A DNA stretch of 64,000 nucleotides from positions 4,216,001 through 4,280,000 of the forward strand of contig NZ_CP077084.1 of assembly GCF_014268275.3 (NCBI RefSeq), in the 5' to 3' direction. Every line of letters starts with the position of its first letter. The stretch's first letter is position 1. This DNA comes from Pseudomonas tritici. GTDB lineage: Bacteria > Pseudomonadota > Gammaproteobacteria > Pseudomonadales > Pseudomonadaceae. The notes under the pieces are model-generated. The model saw only the letters and a program-made list of their open reading frames with translations. It ran no database searches and had not been told where the DNA came from. The translations under genes were made by a program, and so were the position numbers. Positions 1 to 8,630 of this stretch are shown piece by piece.

Positions 1-477
1 CTCTCGGCGCTCAACCTCGACGGCGTCACCGAAGTGCGCGCAGGCGTCTATGTGTTCTTCGACCTGGTCATGCACAACATTGGCGTATGCCGGGCGGACG
101 AATTGGCGTTGAGCGTGCTGACCACGGTGATCGGCCATCAGCCGGACAAAGGCTGGATCATCACGGACGCCGGCTGGATGGCCATGAGCCGTGACCGCGG
201 CACGCAGCGTCAGCGCCAGGACTTTGGCTATGGGCAAGTGTGTACCGAAGCGGGCGACTGGATCGACGGGGCGCTGGTCACGGGCGCCAACCAAGAACAC
301 GGCATCATCACCCTGGGCGCCGCCAACAGTGACGCGCTTGCCGCGCGCTTCCCTATCGGCAGTCGCCTGCGCATCCTGCCCAACCATGCCTGCGCCACCG
401 GCGCGCAGTTCCCGGACTATCACGCCCTCGACGCCGACGGCGCGGTGCATACATGGAGTCGCTTGCATGGCTGGTAA
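1..477 (+). CDS. DSD1-type PLP enzyme (D-threonine aldolase / D-serine dehydratase-like), 5'-truncated
   Basis: The reading frame is open from base 1 and ends at TAA 475-477, so only the C-terminal 158 residues are present. They match the C-terminal beta domain of the fold-type III PLP family that includes D-threonine aldolase and metal-dependent D-serine dehydratase. The motif PNHACAT near the end carries the His-X-Cys pair that binds the catalytic divalent metal in this family. The N-terminal PLP lysine lies outside the window. The stop overlaps the next gene by 11 bases, so it heads an operon with RidA and a FAD oxidase. Whether it is an aldolase or a dehydratase cannot be decided from this fragment; either fits the neighbours. 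Confidence 0.82.
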   Translation, partial: LSALNLDGVTEVRAGVYVFFDLVMHNIGVCRADELALSVLTTVIGHQPDKGWIITDAGWMAMSRDRGTQRQRQDFGYGQVCTEAGDWIDGALVTGANQEHGIITLGAANSDALAARFPIGSRLRILPNHACATGAQFPDYHALDADGAVHTWSRLHGW

Positions 478-871
478 TCCAGAGGTGATTCATACCGCAG
501 ACGCGGCAGCGCCGGGCGGGCACTATTCGCAGGCGGTGGTCCACGCCGGCGTGGTGTACGTGTCCGGGCAATTGCCGGTACGCGCCAATGGCGAGCACAG
601 CGCCGATCAACCGTTTGAGATTCAGGCGTCGATTGCCCTCGACAACCTGATGGCGATCCTCAGGGAAGCCAGGCTGAGCCCCCGCGACCTGCTCAAAGTG
701 ACGGTGTATGTGGTCGGGATAGAACATTGGCCGGCGTTTGACCGCATTTATGCACACTATTTGGGCGAGCACCGGCCAGCCCGCGCCGTGGTACCGGTCC
801 CGATGTTGCACCATGGTTACCTGATCGAAATCGAAGCCGTGGCCCGAGGCGCACAAGAGGAGCCTTCATGA
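467..871 (+). CDS. RidA/YjgF/YER057c-family enamine/imine deaminase
   Basis: A 134-residue protein of RidA length. Members hydrolyse reactive enamine/imine intermediates made by PLP dehydratases and amino-acid oxidases, releasing 2-oxoacid and ammonia. The family landmarks are visible: YSQAVV near the start, VYVSGQLPV, LLKVTVYV, and the terminal PARAVVPV segment whose arginine binds the substrate carboxylate. I chose ATG 467 because the protein then begins at the normal RidA N-terminus; the frame stays open much further upstream, but that part is a shadow of the preceding gene. Its stop overlaps the next start (ATGA at 868). It sits between a PLP enzyme and a FAD amine oxidase, the two enzyme types that produce RidA substrates. 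Confidence 0.9.
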   Translation: MAGNPEVIHTADAAAPGGHYSQAVVHAGVVYVSGQLPVRANGEHSADQPFEIQASIALDNLMAILREARLSPRDLLKVTVYVVGIEHWPAFDRIYAHYLGEHRPARAVVPVPMLHHGYLIEIEAVARGAQEEPS

Positions 872-2049
872 ACGCGCAAAAAAGTGATGTCTTGATCATT
901 GGCGGCGGCATCATGGGCGCCTCATCGGCGTTTTTCCTGAGCCGGCGCGGCCGTGCGGTGACGCTGCTGGAGCGCGATCAGATTGGTCAATACGCCAGCG
1001 GCGTCAACTTCGGCAACGTCCGTCGCCAGGGGCGCTACCTGGGGCAGCTTGAATTGGCCAACCGTTCCTGGGCGCTGTGGAAGCGCCTGCCGAAACTGAT
1101 CGACGATGACCTCGAATTCATCCCCAGTGGCCACATGCGCGTGTGTTACCGCGAAGACGAAATCGCCGAGTTGGAGGCCTATGCCGCCGCGCCGGAAGCG
1201 GTGCAACTGGACTTGAAAATCTATCGCGGCGCCGAGCTGCATCAACGCTTCGGCTTCCTTGGCCCGGAGGTCAAGGGCGGTTCCTACGCGCCCCACGACG
1301 GTCACGCCAACCCACGCCTGGCCGCCCCGGCGTTTGCCCGTGCGGCGCGTCGCCTAGGGGCGCGAATCGAGGAAAGAACCGAAGTGGCCGACGTGCAGAA
1401 GGTCAACGGCCTGTTCCACGTCACCACCACCGATGGGCAGTTGTTCGCCGCCGAGCAATTGCTGATTACCGCCGGCGCCTGGGCAGCCCGGTTGTCCGAG
1501 CAATTCGGTGAGCCGGTGCCGCTGGAACCCAACGGCCCGCAGATGTCCGTCACTGAACCAGTGCCCTACGCCTTGCCGACCGTGATTGGCGTGTTCACCA
1601 AAATCAAGGAAGAGGTGATCTACTTCCGGCAGATCCCACGTGGCAACATCATCATCGGGGGTGGTAACCGTTGCGCCCCGGATATGGTCAACCGACGGGC
1701 GTTTTTCAAGCCGGAAAGTTTGCTTAACCAAATGCGGCAGATGCGCCGACTTTTGCCAGGCGCCGAGAATCTCAACATCATCCGCGTGTGGAGCGGCATC
1801 GAGAGCTACACACCGGACTCGCTGCCGGTGATGGGCCCAAGCGGCATGGTGGACGGGCTGTTTTATGCGTTTGGTTTCTGCGGCCATGGCTTCCAGCTCG
1901 GCCCCGGCGTCGGCGATGTCATGGCCGAATTGATCAGCACCGGCAGTACCAGCACCTTGATCAGTCCCTTCGATATCCGCCGGTTCACGCAGCCATCGCT
2001 TACAGCGCAGCTGTCCACAAGCCTTCTCAGCACAGGAAAACTCATATGA
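868..2049 (+). CDS. FAD-dependent amine / D-amino-acid oxidoreductase (DAO family)
   Basis: A 393-residue flavoprotein. The N-terminal Rossmann dinucleotide motif is GGGIMGASSA (residues about 12-21), followed by an acidic strand end at LLERD. The C-terminal FAD-binding stretch GLFYAFGFCGHGF is typical of the DAO superfamily (glycine/sarcosine/D-amino-acid oxidases). It would oxidise an amine or amino acid to the imine, which fits the RidA gene directly upstream. There is no signal peptide, so it is cytoplasmic or membrane-associated. Start and stop overlap the neighbours as ATGA, indicating translational coupling. The exact substrate cannot be read from the sequence; the operon suggests a D-amino acid or a glycine derivative. 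Confidence 0.85.
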   Translation: MNAQKSDVLIIGGGIMGASSAFFLSRRGRAVTLLERDQIGQYASGVNFGNVRRQGRYLGQLELANRSWALWKRLPKLIDDDLEFIPSGHMRVCYREDEIAELEAYAAAPEAVQLDLKIYRGAELHQRFGFLGPEVKGGSYAPHDGHANPRLAAPAFARAARRLGARIEERTEVADVQKVNGLFHVTTTDGQLFAAEQLLITAGAWAARLSEQFGEPVPLEPNGPQMSVTEPVPYALPTVIGVFTKIKEEVIYFRQIPRGNIIIGGGNRCAPDMVNRRAFFKPESLLNQMRQMRRLLPGAENLNIIRVWSGIESYTPDSLPVMGPSGMVDGLFYAFGFCGHGFQLGPGVGDVMAELISTGSTSTLISPFDIRRFTQPSLTAQLSTSLLSTGKLI

Positions 2050-2876
2050 CCCACGCCTATGTGTACCGCACGGCTACCGCGGCAGACATGCCCGCCGCCC
2101 ACGCGCTCTCGGTGCACCTTAAATGGCCGCACCGCGAGGAAGACTGGGCCATGGTGCAGCGCACGTCGGAAGGCTTTGTCGCCGAGCATGCGGGGCAGTT
2201 GGTGGGCGTAGCGTTCGCTTGCCACCAGGGGGCCTATTCCTCCATCGGCCTGGTGATCGTGAGCGATCAACATCAAGGCAAAGGCATCGGCCGCCAGTTG
2301 ATGCAGCGGTGCCTGGACGCCGCGGCGCCGCGCACGCCGATCCTCAACGCCACCGAGTCAGGCGCGCCGCTGTATGCAAGCATGGGGTTCGTTGACTTCG
2401 CGCGTATTCAGCAACACCAAGGGGTGCCGCAAACGCCGGCGCCCTTTGCAAAATGTCGTGCGTTAAACCTGGCCGATTACCCTCAGGTGATTGAATTGGC
2501 CAATGCCGGCAGTGGACTGGACCGTACCGCAGTCCTCAACGATCTGCTGCCAACGGCCGAGCACGTCGTCGGCATCGATGTAGACGGGCACCTGAAGGGT
2601 TGCGCCCTGCTCCGTCGCTTTGGTCGCGGCCATATCATTGGTCCGGTGGTCGCGCAGGACCTGGACCAGGCCCGACAGTTGATCAGCCACCTGCTGCAGT
2701 TGATTCCTGGTGCGTTTGTGCGCTTCGACATTCTCAGCGAGTGCGGGTTGGCCGACTGGTTGGAAAGCCTGGGGCTGCCGTGCGTTGATCGGGCGCCGCG
2801 GATGGTACTGGGCGTGCCGCCGCAATCGCGCGACGGGATCCAACAGTTTGCGCTGGTGACTCAAGCGATCGGCTAG
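2046..2876 (+). CDS. GNAT-family N-acetyltransferase with two tandem GNAT-like halves
   Basis: A 276-residue protein starting at ATG 2046, overlapping the previous stop (ATGA). The N-terminal half holds a full GNAT core: strand GLVIVSDQHQGKGIGRQL carries the acetyl-CoA pyrophosphate-binding Q/RxxGxG loop (about residues 74-91), followed by PLYASMGFVDFAR, the usual GNAT beta-6/7 segment. The second half (from about residue 140) keeps a GNAT-like strand order with GHIIGPVVAQDLDQARQL but lacks a clear acetyl-CoA loop, like the degenerate second domain of other double-GNAT proteins. It lies in the putative D-amino-acid operon and may acetylate an amino acid or intermediate. The substrate is unknown. 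Confidence 0.8.
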   Translation: MTHAYVYRTATAADMPAAHALSVHLKWPHREEDWAMVQRTSEGFVAEHAGQLVGVAFACHQGAYSSIGLVIVSDQHQGKGIGRQLMQRCLDAAAPRTPILNATESGAPLYASMGFVDFARIQQHQGVPQTPAPFAKCRALNLADYPQVIELANAGSGLDRTAVLNDLLPTAEHVVGIDVDGHLKGCALLRRFGRGHIIGPVVAQDLDQARQLISHLLQLIPGAFVRFDILSECGLADWLESLGLPCVDRAPRMVLGVPPQSRDGIQQFALVTQAIG

Positions 2877-3032
2877 GGCTCAGCATGATGCAAGGCCAGC
2901 CCGCCGGATACGGCAGATTATTCCTTGCAGGCTTGAACAACGGCATCTTTTGCCTGGGCCGTTTTGGTAGCGTATCCAGACGCCCGGCCCCGCTGTTCGC
3001 AGCGCTTATCACCGCTCCAAGGAGCTCGTTGG

Positions 3033-4493
3033 ATGACCACACACTCTTCGAATAACGACCGCGTTGATCTGCCAACGTCTCAGCAGTTTTATATCAACGG
3101 CCGTTGGACGCCCCCTGCCGTCCCGGCCAGTTTGCCGGTGGTCAACCCGGCCACTGAAGAGGTGGTAGCCGAGGTAGCGCGCGGCTCGGCCGAGGATGTC
3201 GACCGTGCGGTCGCGGCGGCGCGTGCAGCGTTCCCCGAGTGGTCGGCGCGCTCCGTCGAGTCGCGCGCGCAAATCCTCGGGAAAATCCATGAGTTGATCC
3301 TTGAGCGCAAAGAGGCGCTGGCGCAGGCGCTTTCTCTGGAGATGGGCGCTGCCATCAGTTTTGCGCGGGCCATGCAGGTGCCGCTGGCGGCCGAGCACGT
3401 TCGCGTCGCACGTGACCTGCTGGCCAGCTACCGCTTTCGGACGGTGGAAGACGGCACGGCGATCGAACGCGAACCTATCGGGGTGTGCGGTCTCATCACG
3501 CCGTGGAATTGGCCGCTGTATCAAATCACCGCAAAAGTCGCCCCGGCCATCGCCGCCGGGTGCACCGTGGTCTTGAAACCCAGCGAACTGTCCCCCCTGA
3601 GCGCCCTGCTCTTTGCACAACTATTGCACGACGCCGGCTTGCCGCCCGGTGTGTTCAACCTGGTCAACGGCAGCGGTCCCGACGTGGGTGCAGCCATCGC
3701 GGCCCACCCCGATATCGACATGATTTCAATCACCGGCTCAAACCGCGCCGGCGCACTGGTTGCACAAGCCGCCGCGCCTACAGTGAAACGGGTCACACAG
3801 GAATTGGGCGGCAAGTCGCCAAACCTGCTATTGCCCGATGCAGATTTCGCCAAGGCTGTGCCGCTGGGCGTGATGTCAGCGTTTCGCAATGTCGGGCAAT
3901 CGTGCAGCGCACCGACCCGAATGATTGTGCCCAGAAACCGCCTGGCGGAGGTCGAGGCACTGGCCGCGCAGACTGCCAATGCACTCATCGTGGGTGACCC
4001 GCAATTGGAAGAGACGCAACTGGGCCCCATCGCCAACCGCGCACAATTCGATCGCGTGCAAGCAATGATCGCCGCTGGCCTCGACGAGGGTGCAAAACTG
4101 CTGTGCGGTGGGCCAGGGCGCGTGCGGGGTTTTGCAAAGGGCTTCTATAGCCGACCGACTGTGTTCTCTGAAGTGGCCACTGCCATGCGCATTGCTCAAG
4201 AGGAAATATTCGGCCCGGTGCTCTGCATCATTGCGTATGACACAGTCGATGAAGCAGTCGCTATCGCCAACGACACGGTTTACGGGCTGGGTGCCCATGT
4301 TCAGGGGCAAGACCTTGAGCTTGCGCGTGCCGTCGCCTCGCGCATTCGCGCCGGGCAAGTGCACCTGAACTACCCGGCCTGGAACCCCATGGCGCCCTTC
4401 GGCGGTTACAAGCGCTCGGGAAATGGGCGCGAGTACGGTATCTATGGTTTTGAGGAATACCTGGAAACCAAAGCCATCGTTGGCTTCGGCTGA
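3033..4493 (+). CDS. NAD(P)+-dependent aldehyde dehydrogenase
   Basis: A 486-residue ALDH-superfamily enzyme of normal length. Catalytic residues are in place: Asn159 in TPWNW, Glu257 in QELGGKS and nucleophile Cys291 in GQSCSAPTRM; SITGSNRAG is the cofactor-loop equivalent. The C-terminal PFGGYKRSGNGREYG motif is also standard. I chose ATG 3033 rather than the in-frame 2964 because AAGGAGC lies 8 bases upstream and the family N-terminus begins there. It follows the GNAT gene by 156 bases and probably ends the same operon. If the first enzyme is a D-threonine-type aldolase, this one could oxidise the released acetaldehyde. A perfect 8-bp palindrome (4527-4543) lies just downstream, without a T-run. 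Confidence 0.92.
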   Translation: MTTHSSNNDRVDLPTSQQFYINGRWTPPAVPASLPVVNPATEEVVAEVARGSAEDVDRAVAAARAAFPEWSARSVESRAQILGKIHELILERKEALAQALSLEMGAAISFARAMQVPLAAEHVRVARDLLASYRFRTVEDGTAIEREPIGVCGLITPWNWPLYQITAKVAPAIAAGCTVVLKPSELSPLSALLFAQLLHDAGLPPGVFNLVNGSGPDVGAAIAAHPDIDMISITGSNRAGALVAQAAAPTVKRVTQELGGKSPNLLLPDADFAKAVPLGVMSAFRNVGQSCSAPTRMIVPRNRLAEVEALAAQTANALIVGDPQLEETQLGPIANRAQFDRVQAMIAAGLDEGAKLLCGGPGRVRGFAKGFYSRPTVFSEVATAMRIAQEEIFGPVLCIIAYDTVDEAVAIANDTVYGLGAHVQGQDLELARAVASRIRAGQVHLNYPAWNPMAPFGGYKRSGNGREYGIYGFEEYLETKAIVGFG

Positions 4494-4603
4494 TACACGT
4501 TACCGACTGGCAAGCGTCAAGTCCGAGAGCGGCAGTGCCGCTCCCGGTTCATGGGCATGCCGCGCCGGGGCGCGACAACTGCCACATCGAACAACCCGCC
4601 CGC

Positions 4604-5377
4604 TTAGCGACGAGCGCTGACCGCCGACGCATCGTTGGACACAATCACTTCCACACGGCGATTCAACTGGCGTGACGGCGCGCTGAGGTTATCGGCGACC
4701 GGGAACTGCTTGCCGTAGCCCATCACTGCAATACGTTCAGCCCCGACGCCGAGGCGTTGCAGGCCACGGGCAACCGCTTGGGCACGGCGCTCGGACAAGC
4801 TCTGGTTGTAAGCATCGCCACCGGTGCTGTCGGTAAAACCTTCAACGCGTACCTGGCGCTCCGGGTTCTGCAACAGGAAGTTCGCCAGCCCCTGGAAATC
4901 CCGTTGGCTGCCCGGCTTCAACTCAGCCTTGCCGGTATCGAACAGCACATCGCCAAAGGTGACGACCTGGCCACGTTCGGTAGGCTGCGCTTTCATCGCC
5001 TGCAAGGCCTTGAGCTGCGCAGTGCGAACGTCGAGTTGCACCTGGGTACGGTCGACCGCGATGTTGTCGAGTTGCGCATCGGTTTTGCGACCGACGATGG
5101 TCTGCTCAGCCAGGGCGATTTTCTGCGTCGCGAGGTACGCGAGCTGATCGATCTGCGGGTCAGTACGGCTGTGCAGTGACAACTGGTTGGCGCGGTCCAG
5201 TGCGTTGGAGGCGATGCGCGTTTCAACCGCCGCCAGGGTGTTGGACTCAGGCTTTTGCTGCAGGCTGGAGAACTGGCTGCGCGCTTGCAGCAGTTGCGGG
5301 TTTTCCGGTGGCGTAGCGCAGCCGGCCAAGGCCAGGCCCAGGGCCGAAAGAACAGGAATGACGAGAGTGGTACGCAT
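4604..5377 (-). CDS. OmpA-family lipoprotein with DUF4398-like N-terminal region
   Basis: A 257-residue protein with a lipobox (LALAGC, Cys19), so it is predicted to be lipid-anchored in the envelope. Residues about 25-135 are helical with a DUF4398-like composition. Residues about 140-250 form the OmpA C-terminal peptidoglycan-binding domain: FGDVLFDTGKAEL, then FTDSTGGDAYNQSLSERRA and a closing NRRVEVIV strand. GAGG upstream of ATG 5377 acts as ribosome-binding site. It lies 10 bases downstream of a DUF4398 lipoprotein gene on the same strand, so the two are probably one operon. It likely tethers or senses the cell wall; the precise role is unknown. Confidence 0.88.
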   Translation of the reverse strand: MRTTLVIPVLSALGLALAGCATPPENPQLLQARSQFSSLQQKPESNTLAAVETRIASNALDRANQLSLHSRTDPQIDQLAYLATQKIALAEQTIVGRKTDAQLDNIAVDRTQVQLDVRTAQLKALQAMKAQPTERGQVVTFGDVLFDTGKAELKPGSQRDFQGLANFLLQNPERQVRVEGFTDSTGGDAYNQSLSERRAQAVARGLQRLGVGAERIAVMGYGKQFPVADNLSAPSRQLNRRVEVIVSNDASAVSARR

Positions 5378-5387
5378 GGCAAGATCC

Positions 5388-5780
5388 TCAGTGAGTAGTC
5401 GCGGGGGCGTTGAGCATTTCCTGCTTGAGCACCTGGATGCCCTCCCGCGCCTGCTTCAAGACCTGTTGTTTACGCACCGCAGTGGCCTTGGCTTCGGCCA
5501 GGCCGGCATCGGCTTCGATCTGATCGGCCAAGGCGTCGACCTGGACGTAATTTTTTTCGCCGATGGCTTGCTCCATGCGTGCCAGTTTGTCCTGGGCGGT
5601 TTTCATCTCCAGCGGGGCGAACTGGGTCGCTTGCGCCGCCAAGGCGCGCCCAACCGAATCACGCGCCAGGGAGATTTTTGCCGCAGGCGGCTGCGGCGTA
5701 GCACAGCCTGCCAATGCACCGGCGACGATCACGGCCCAGGCCGAGCGGCGCAGGCGTTTGCTCACACTGGTCATCTTCAT
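5388..5780 (-). CDS. DUF4398-domain lipoprotein
   Basis: A 130-residue protein with a lipoprotein signal: a basic start, a hydrophobic helix, then AGALAGC. The mature part is almost entirely helical and charged (alternating A, K, E and Q), as in DUF4398 proteins commonly paired with OmpA-like lipoproteins in Pseudomonas. I chose ATG 5780 over the in-frame upstream 5798 because TTAGGAGT sits 7 bases before it. It is the first gene of a two-gene minus-strand operon with the OmpA-like lipoprotein. No catalytic motif is visible and the function is unknown. Confidence 0.8.
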   Translation of the reverse strand: MKMTSVSKRLRRSAWAVIVAGALAGCATPQPPAAKISLARDSVGRALAAQATQFAPLEMKTAQDKLARMEQAIGEKNYVQVDALADQIEADAGLAEAKATAVRKQQVLKQAREGIQVLKQEMLNAPATTH

Positions 5781-5896
5781 GTGTTGACTCCTAAGCATGT
5801 TCTTATGGCTGCAGGACCGATGGAGCGGCCCTTGCCGTCTCGCTTGCGATCAAGCGAGCGCGCCATCCTAGGAGGAAAAATATCGACTAGAAGAAT

Positions 5897-5926
5897 GAAA
5901 AATCCCGCCTATCTGTAGGATTTTTC
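5897..5926. repeat. Perfect 9-bp inverted repeat between divergent genes
   Basis: GAAAAATCC and GGATTTTTC flank 12 bases in the divergent region between the DUF4398 lipoprotein (minus) and the cytochrome c gene (plus). It could be an operator or a weak stem-loop. The surrounding 218 bases are AT-rich and must hold both promoters. No known regulator motif is recognised. Confidence 0.5.
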
Positions 5927-5998
5927 TCATAAAAATAACAACAGGCAGGTGTACTATTTGTTCAATGAGTTGTTCGCCATTCGACACAACAAGGCCAT

Positions 5999-6382
5999 AT
6001 GGAAATGAAAATAGTGTTCATCGCTTCGCTCGGCATTTTATCGCTGGCACACACATCCCTGGCCTTCGCAGATAACACCAACGGACGAAATCTCTATGTG
6101 CAGCGCTGTGCGATGTGCCACGGAGCGGATATCAAAGGTACTGGGCCACTGGCCAATAAAAGCAACCCGCCTACACCTGACCTGACAACAGCCGCTTTCA
6201 AAAAGCGACTGCATGATTATCCGGGCGTGATCGTCTCTTCGATCATACTTCGCCCCAATGGAGACTTGATCCCCAGAACGTTGCGAGAGAACGGCGTAAA
6301 GCTACCGCCGTTCACTTGGAGGGTTAACGATTTCCGCGATTTGAATCAATACATGGGCGAAGTGATTGCCAAGAGTCGATGA
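5999..6382 (+). CDS. Small exported mono-heme cytochrome c
   Basis: A 127-residue protein with a signal peptide (hydrophobic residues about 4-22, cleavage near AFA-DN) and one heme motif CAMCH (Cys37, Cys40, His41) at the expected position for a class I cytochrome c. NKSNPPTPDLT follows, a segment common in cytochromes of the c5/cbb3-III type. The distal ligand is not certain. It is periplasmic and would shuttle electrons. Start ATG 5999 or the in-frame 6005 are both possible. The gene stands alone and by eye has lower GC than its neighbours. Its partner enzyme is not in the window. Confidence 0.82.
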   Translation: MEMKIVFIASLGILSLAHTSLAFADNTNGRNLYVQRCAMCHGADIKGTGPLANKSNPPTPDLTTAAFKKRLHDYPGVIVSSIILRPNGDLIPRTLRENGVKLPPFTWRVNDFRDLNQYMGEVIAKSR

Positions 6383-6407
6383 TTTTCAGTCAATTGATCA
6401 CGTTCCT

Positions 6408-8630
6408 TCAGTTAGCCGGCTTCAACAACTGCATCTGCTGCCGATAATCATCCGTCACCTGCCGCGCCTGGCTGCTACTGGTGATGACCCGCGGAGTAAT
6501 AAGCACAATCAACTCGGTCCGATCCTTGGACTTACTGGTATTCCCAAACAACCACCGCAACCCCGGAATCTTCCCCAGATACGGCACCGCACTCACCGAC
6601 TCCGCATTGTCCTGCTTGATCAACCCCCCCAGCAGCACCGTCTGCCCACTCTGCACGGCCACCTGAGTCGACACCGACCGCGTGGAAATACGCGGATTAG
6701 TCTGCGTGTCATTACTCGACGACGCCTGATCCTGCGCATCACTGACCTGCTGCTGAATATCCATGTACACCAGGCCACCCGGATTGATCCGCGGCACGAC
6801 GTCGAGGATCACCCCGGTCTGCACATATTCAACGCTGCTCAAGGTGGTGTCGGAGGTGCCGGTGTTGACCGTGGTCTGGCTGATGGGAATGTTGTCGCCC
6901 ACCTGAATCTGCGCCGGCTGGTTGTTCATCACCACCAGCGACGGCGCCGACAGCACTTGGGTGCGGCCGTTGGTTTCGAGGGCGTGCAAGGCGACTTGCA
7001 GGTTGGAGCTGACAAAGGAGTAGAACAACGAGTCCGCTGCCCCCAGGCCCGCGCCGCCACCGCCAAGGGCGCCCTGGCTGCCGGCGGTGTTGCCCACGGT
7101 GGTGCTGGTGGAATTGCCGGCCAGGCGGCCCAGGTACCACTGCACGCCAAGGTCCAGTTCGCCGGTAAGCTTGACTTCGAGGATGCGCGTCTCGATCTGC
7201 ACTTGCAGCGGCGGGTTGTCGAGACGTTTGATCGCCGATTCAATCTCTTTCCACTGCACCGGGCGCGTGCGTACCAGCAGTTGGTTACTGCTTTTCTGCG
7301 CGGTGATGCGGGTGCCGGCGTCGAGGCTTTTGGCCGGAGCGTCTTCGCCCATGCCCTGCTCGGCGCTGTCCTGCTCGGCTTCCGGTTCCTGATCCTCATC
7401 ATCAGCGGCGGGCTGGCTGTTATTCAGGTTGTTACTCAGGCCACCAGGCGTGCTGCCGGACGTGCTGTTGGTGCCCGGCGAAGACAGGGTCGCCGTGCGC
7501 AAACCGGGGGCAACCTTGGCCGGCGTGTCATCCTTGATCGCGCCCGTGCCGTAGATCTGCCGCAGGTACTTGGCGAGGTCGGTGGCCTTCATATTGCGCA
7601 CATCGTAGACGTACATCTGCGGCTCGTTGCCGCCGCCTTCATCGATGGTGTGAATCCAGTCACCCACTTCACTGAGGTACTGCGGCTGTGACGAGATCGC
7701 GACCACCGAGTTGGTCCGCTCGATCGGCAGGAACCGCACCATGCCCGCCAGGGGCATGCCGCTGTCGGGCCCGAACATTTTCTGCAGCTCGGGCATCAGC
7801 TCGGCCACCGACGCACGTTGCAGGCCGAACACGCCCACCGACATGCCCTTGAGCCAGTCCACATCAAAGGTGTCGATGGTGTCCTGGTAGTTGGCCAGTT
7901 CCTCCGGGGTGCCGGCCAGGCTCAGCACATTGCGCGCCGGGTCGACCAACAAGAATGCATTTTCGCGGGCGAACGGCTTGAGCAGTTTCTGCATCTCGGT
8001 GGCCGAGATATAGCGCAGCGGAAACAGCCGCGCCGACAGGCCGCTGGACGGCTGCGACACGCGCATCTCTGGCACCAGCTTGCCCGCCACCGCCTGGTTG
8101 GCGGGCAGGATCACGTAGCGGTTGCCTTGCTTGATCATCGCGTTGTCGGTCCACGACAACAGGGTTTCCAGAATCGACAAGGCCTGTTGCTTGTTCACCG
8201 GTTTGGAGGTGGAAAAGCTGACGTTGCCTTTCACACCCTGGGCGATGCTGTAGTTTTCGTGCAGCAGGTCGCCCATCACGCTGTTGATCACCGCTTCGAT
8301 CGGCTGGTCGGCGAAGTTGAACACGATGTCACCGCTGCCCTCCTCCTTCCTTGCCGGCGCTGCTGCCGGCGCGCGCACGAACTGCTGATTGCCACGAATC
8401 AACTGGCGTTGAGGGGGCGTCTTCGCCTGGGGTTGGCCGCTGTCGACCGGGGCCTGTTCGCTGGCCGGGTCCACTGGCGGGCGTTGCGAACCAGTGCCTT
8501 GCATCGCCTCGTGCAACAGGGCTTCGTCCGGGTCGAGGTGCTCAGGAAATGTCCCGCAGCCACCGAGGGAAACGGCGGTAGCCAGGCAAAACACGGTGGT
8601 GCGCAAAGCGCCGGGGAAGGTATCGATCAA
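6408..8630 (-). CDS. gspD: Type II secretion outer-membrane secretin GspD (lipoprotein type)
   Basis: A 740-residue secretin: N0 domain at about 90-160 (FNFADQPIEAVINSVMGD), N1-N3 repeats (LRYISATEMQKLL, VYDVRNMKATDLAKYL, LLVRTRPVQWKEIE), and the C-terminal beta-barrel gate domain (VQIETRILEVKLTGE, then VPYLGKIPGLRWLFGN). A flexible Asp/Glu-rich linker lies near residue 400. The N-terminus shows a lipobox-like SLGGC (Cys25), as in self-piloting liposecretins such as HxcQ; no pilotin gene is present. Its start overlaps the previous gene as ATGA. It is the last gene of the operon and forms the exit pore. Confidence 0.95.
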   Translation of the reverse strand: MIDTFPGALRTTVFCLATAVSLGGCGTFPEHLDPDEALLHEAMQGTGSQRPPVDPASEQAPVDSGQPQAKTPPQRQLIRGNQQFVRAPAAAPARKEEGSGDIVFNFADQPIEAVINSVMGDLLHENYSIAQGVKGNVSFSTSKPVNKQQALSILETLLSWTDNAMIKQGNRYVILPANQAVAGKLVPEMRVSQPSSGLSARLFPLRYISATEMQKLLKPFARENAFLLVDPARNVLSLAGTPEELANYQDTIDTFDVDWLKGMSVGVFGLQRASVAELMPELQKMFGPDSGMPLAGMVRFLPIERTNSVVAISSQPQYLSEVGDWIHTIDEGGGNEPQMYVYDVRNMKATDLAKYLRQIYGTGAIKDDTPAKVAPGLRTATLSSPGTNSTSGSTPGGLSNNLNNSQPAADDEDQEPEAEQDSAEQGMGEDAPAKSLDAGTRITAQKSSNQLLVRTRPVQWKEIESAIKRLDNPPLQVQIETRILEVKLTGELDLGVQWYLGRLAGNSTSTTVGNTAGSQGALGGGGAGLGAADSLFYSFVSSNLQVALHALETNGRTQVLSAPSLVVMNNQPAQIQVGDNIPISQTTVNTGTSDTTLSSVEYVQTGVILDVVPRINPGGLVYMDIQQQVSDAQDQASSSNDTQTNPRISTRSVSTQVAVQSGQTVLLGGLIKQDNAESVSAVPYLGKIPGLRWLFGNTSKSKDRTELIVLITPRVITSSSQARQVTDDYRQQMQLLKPAN

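Noticed and set aside
4527..4543. Palindrome after the aldehyde dehydrogenase as terminator
   Set aside because: GAGCGGCA/TGCCGCTC has a one-base loop and no T-run; kept only as a note.
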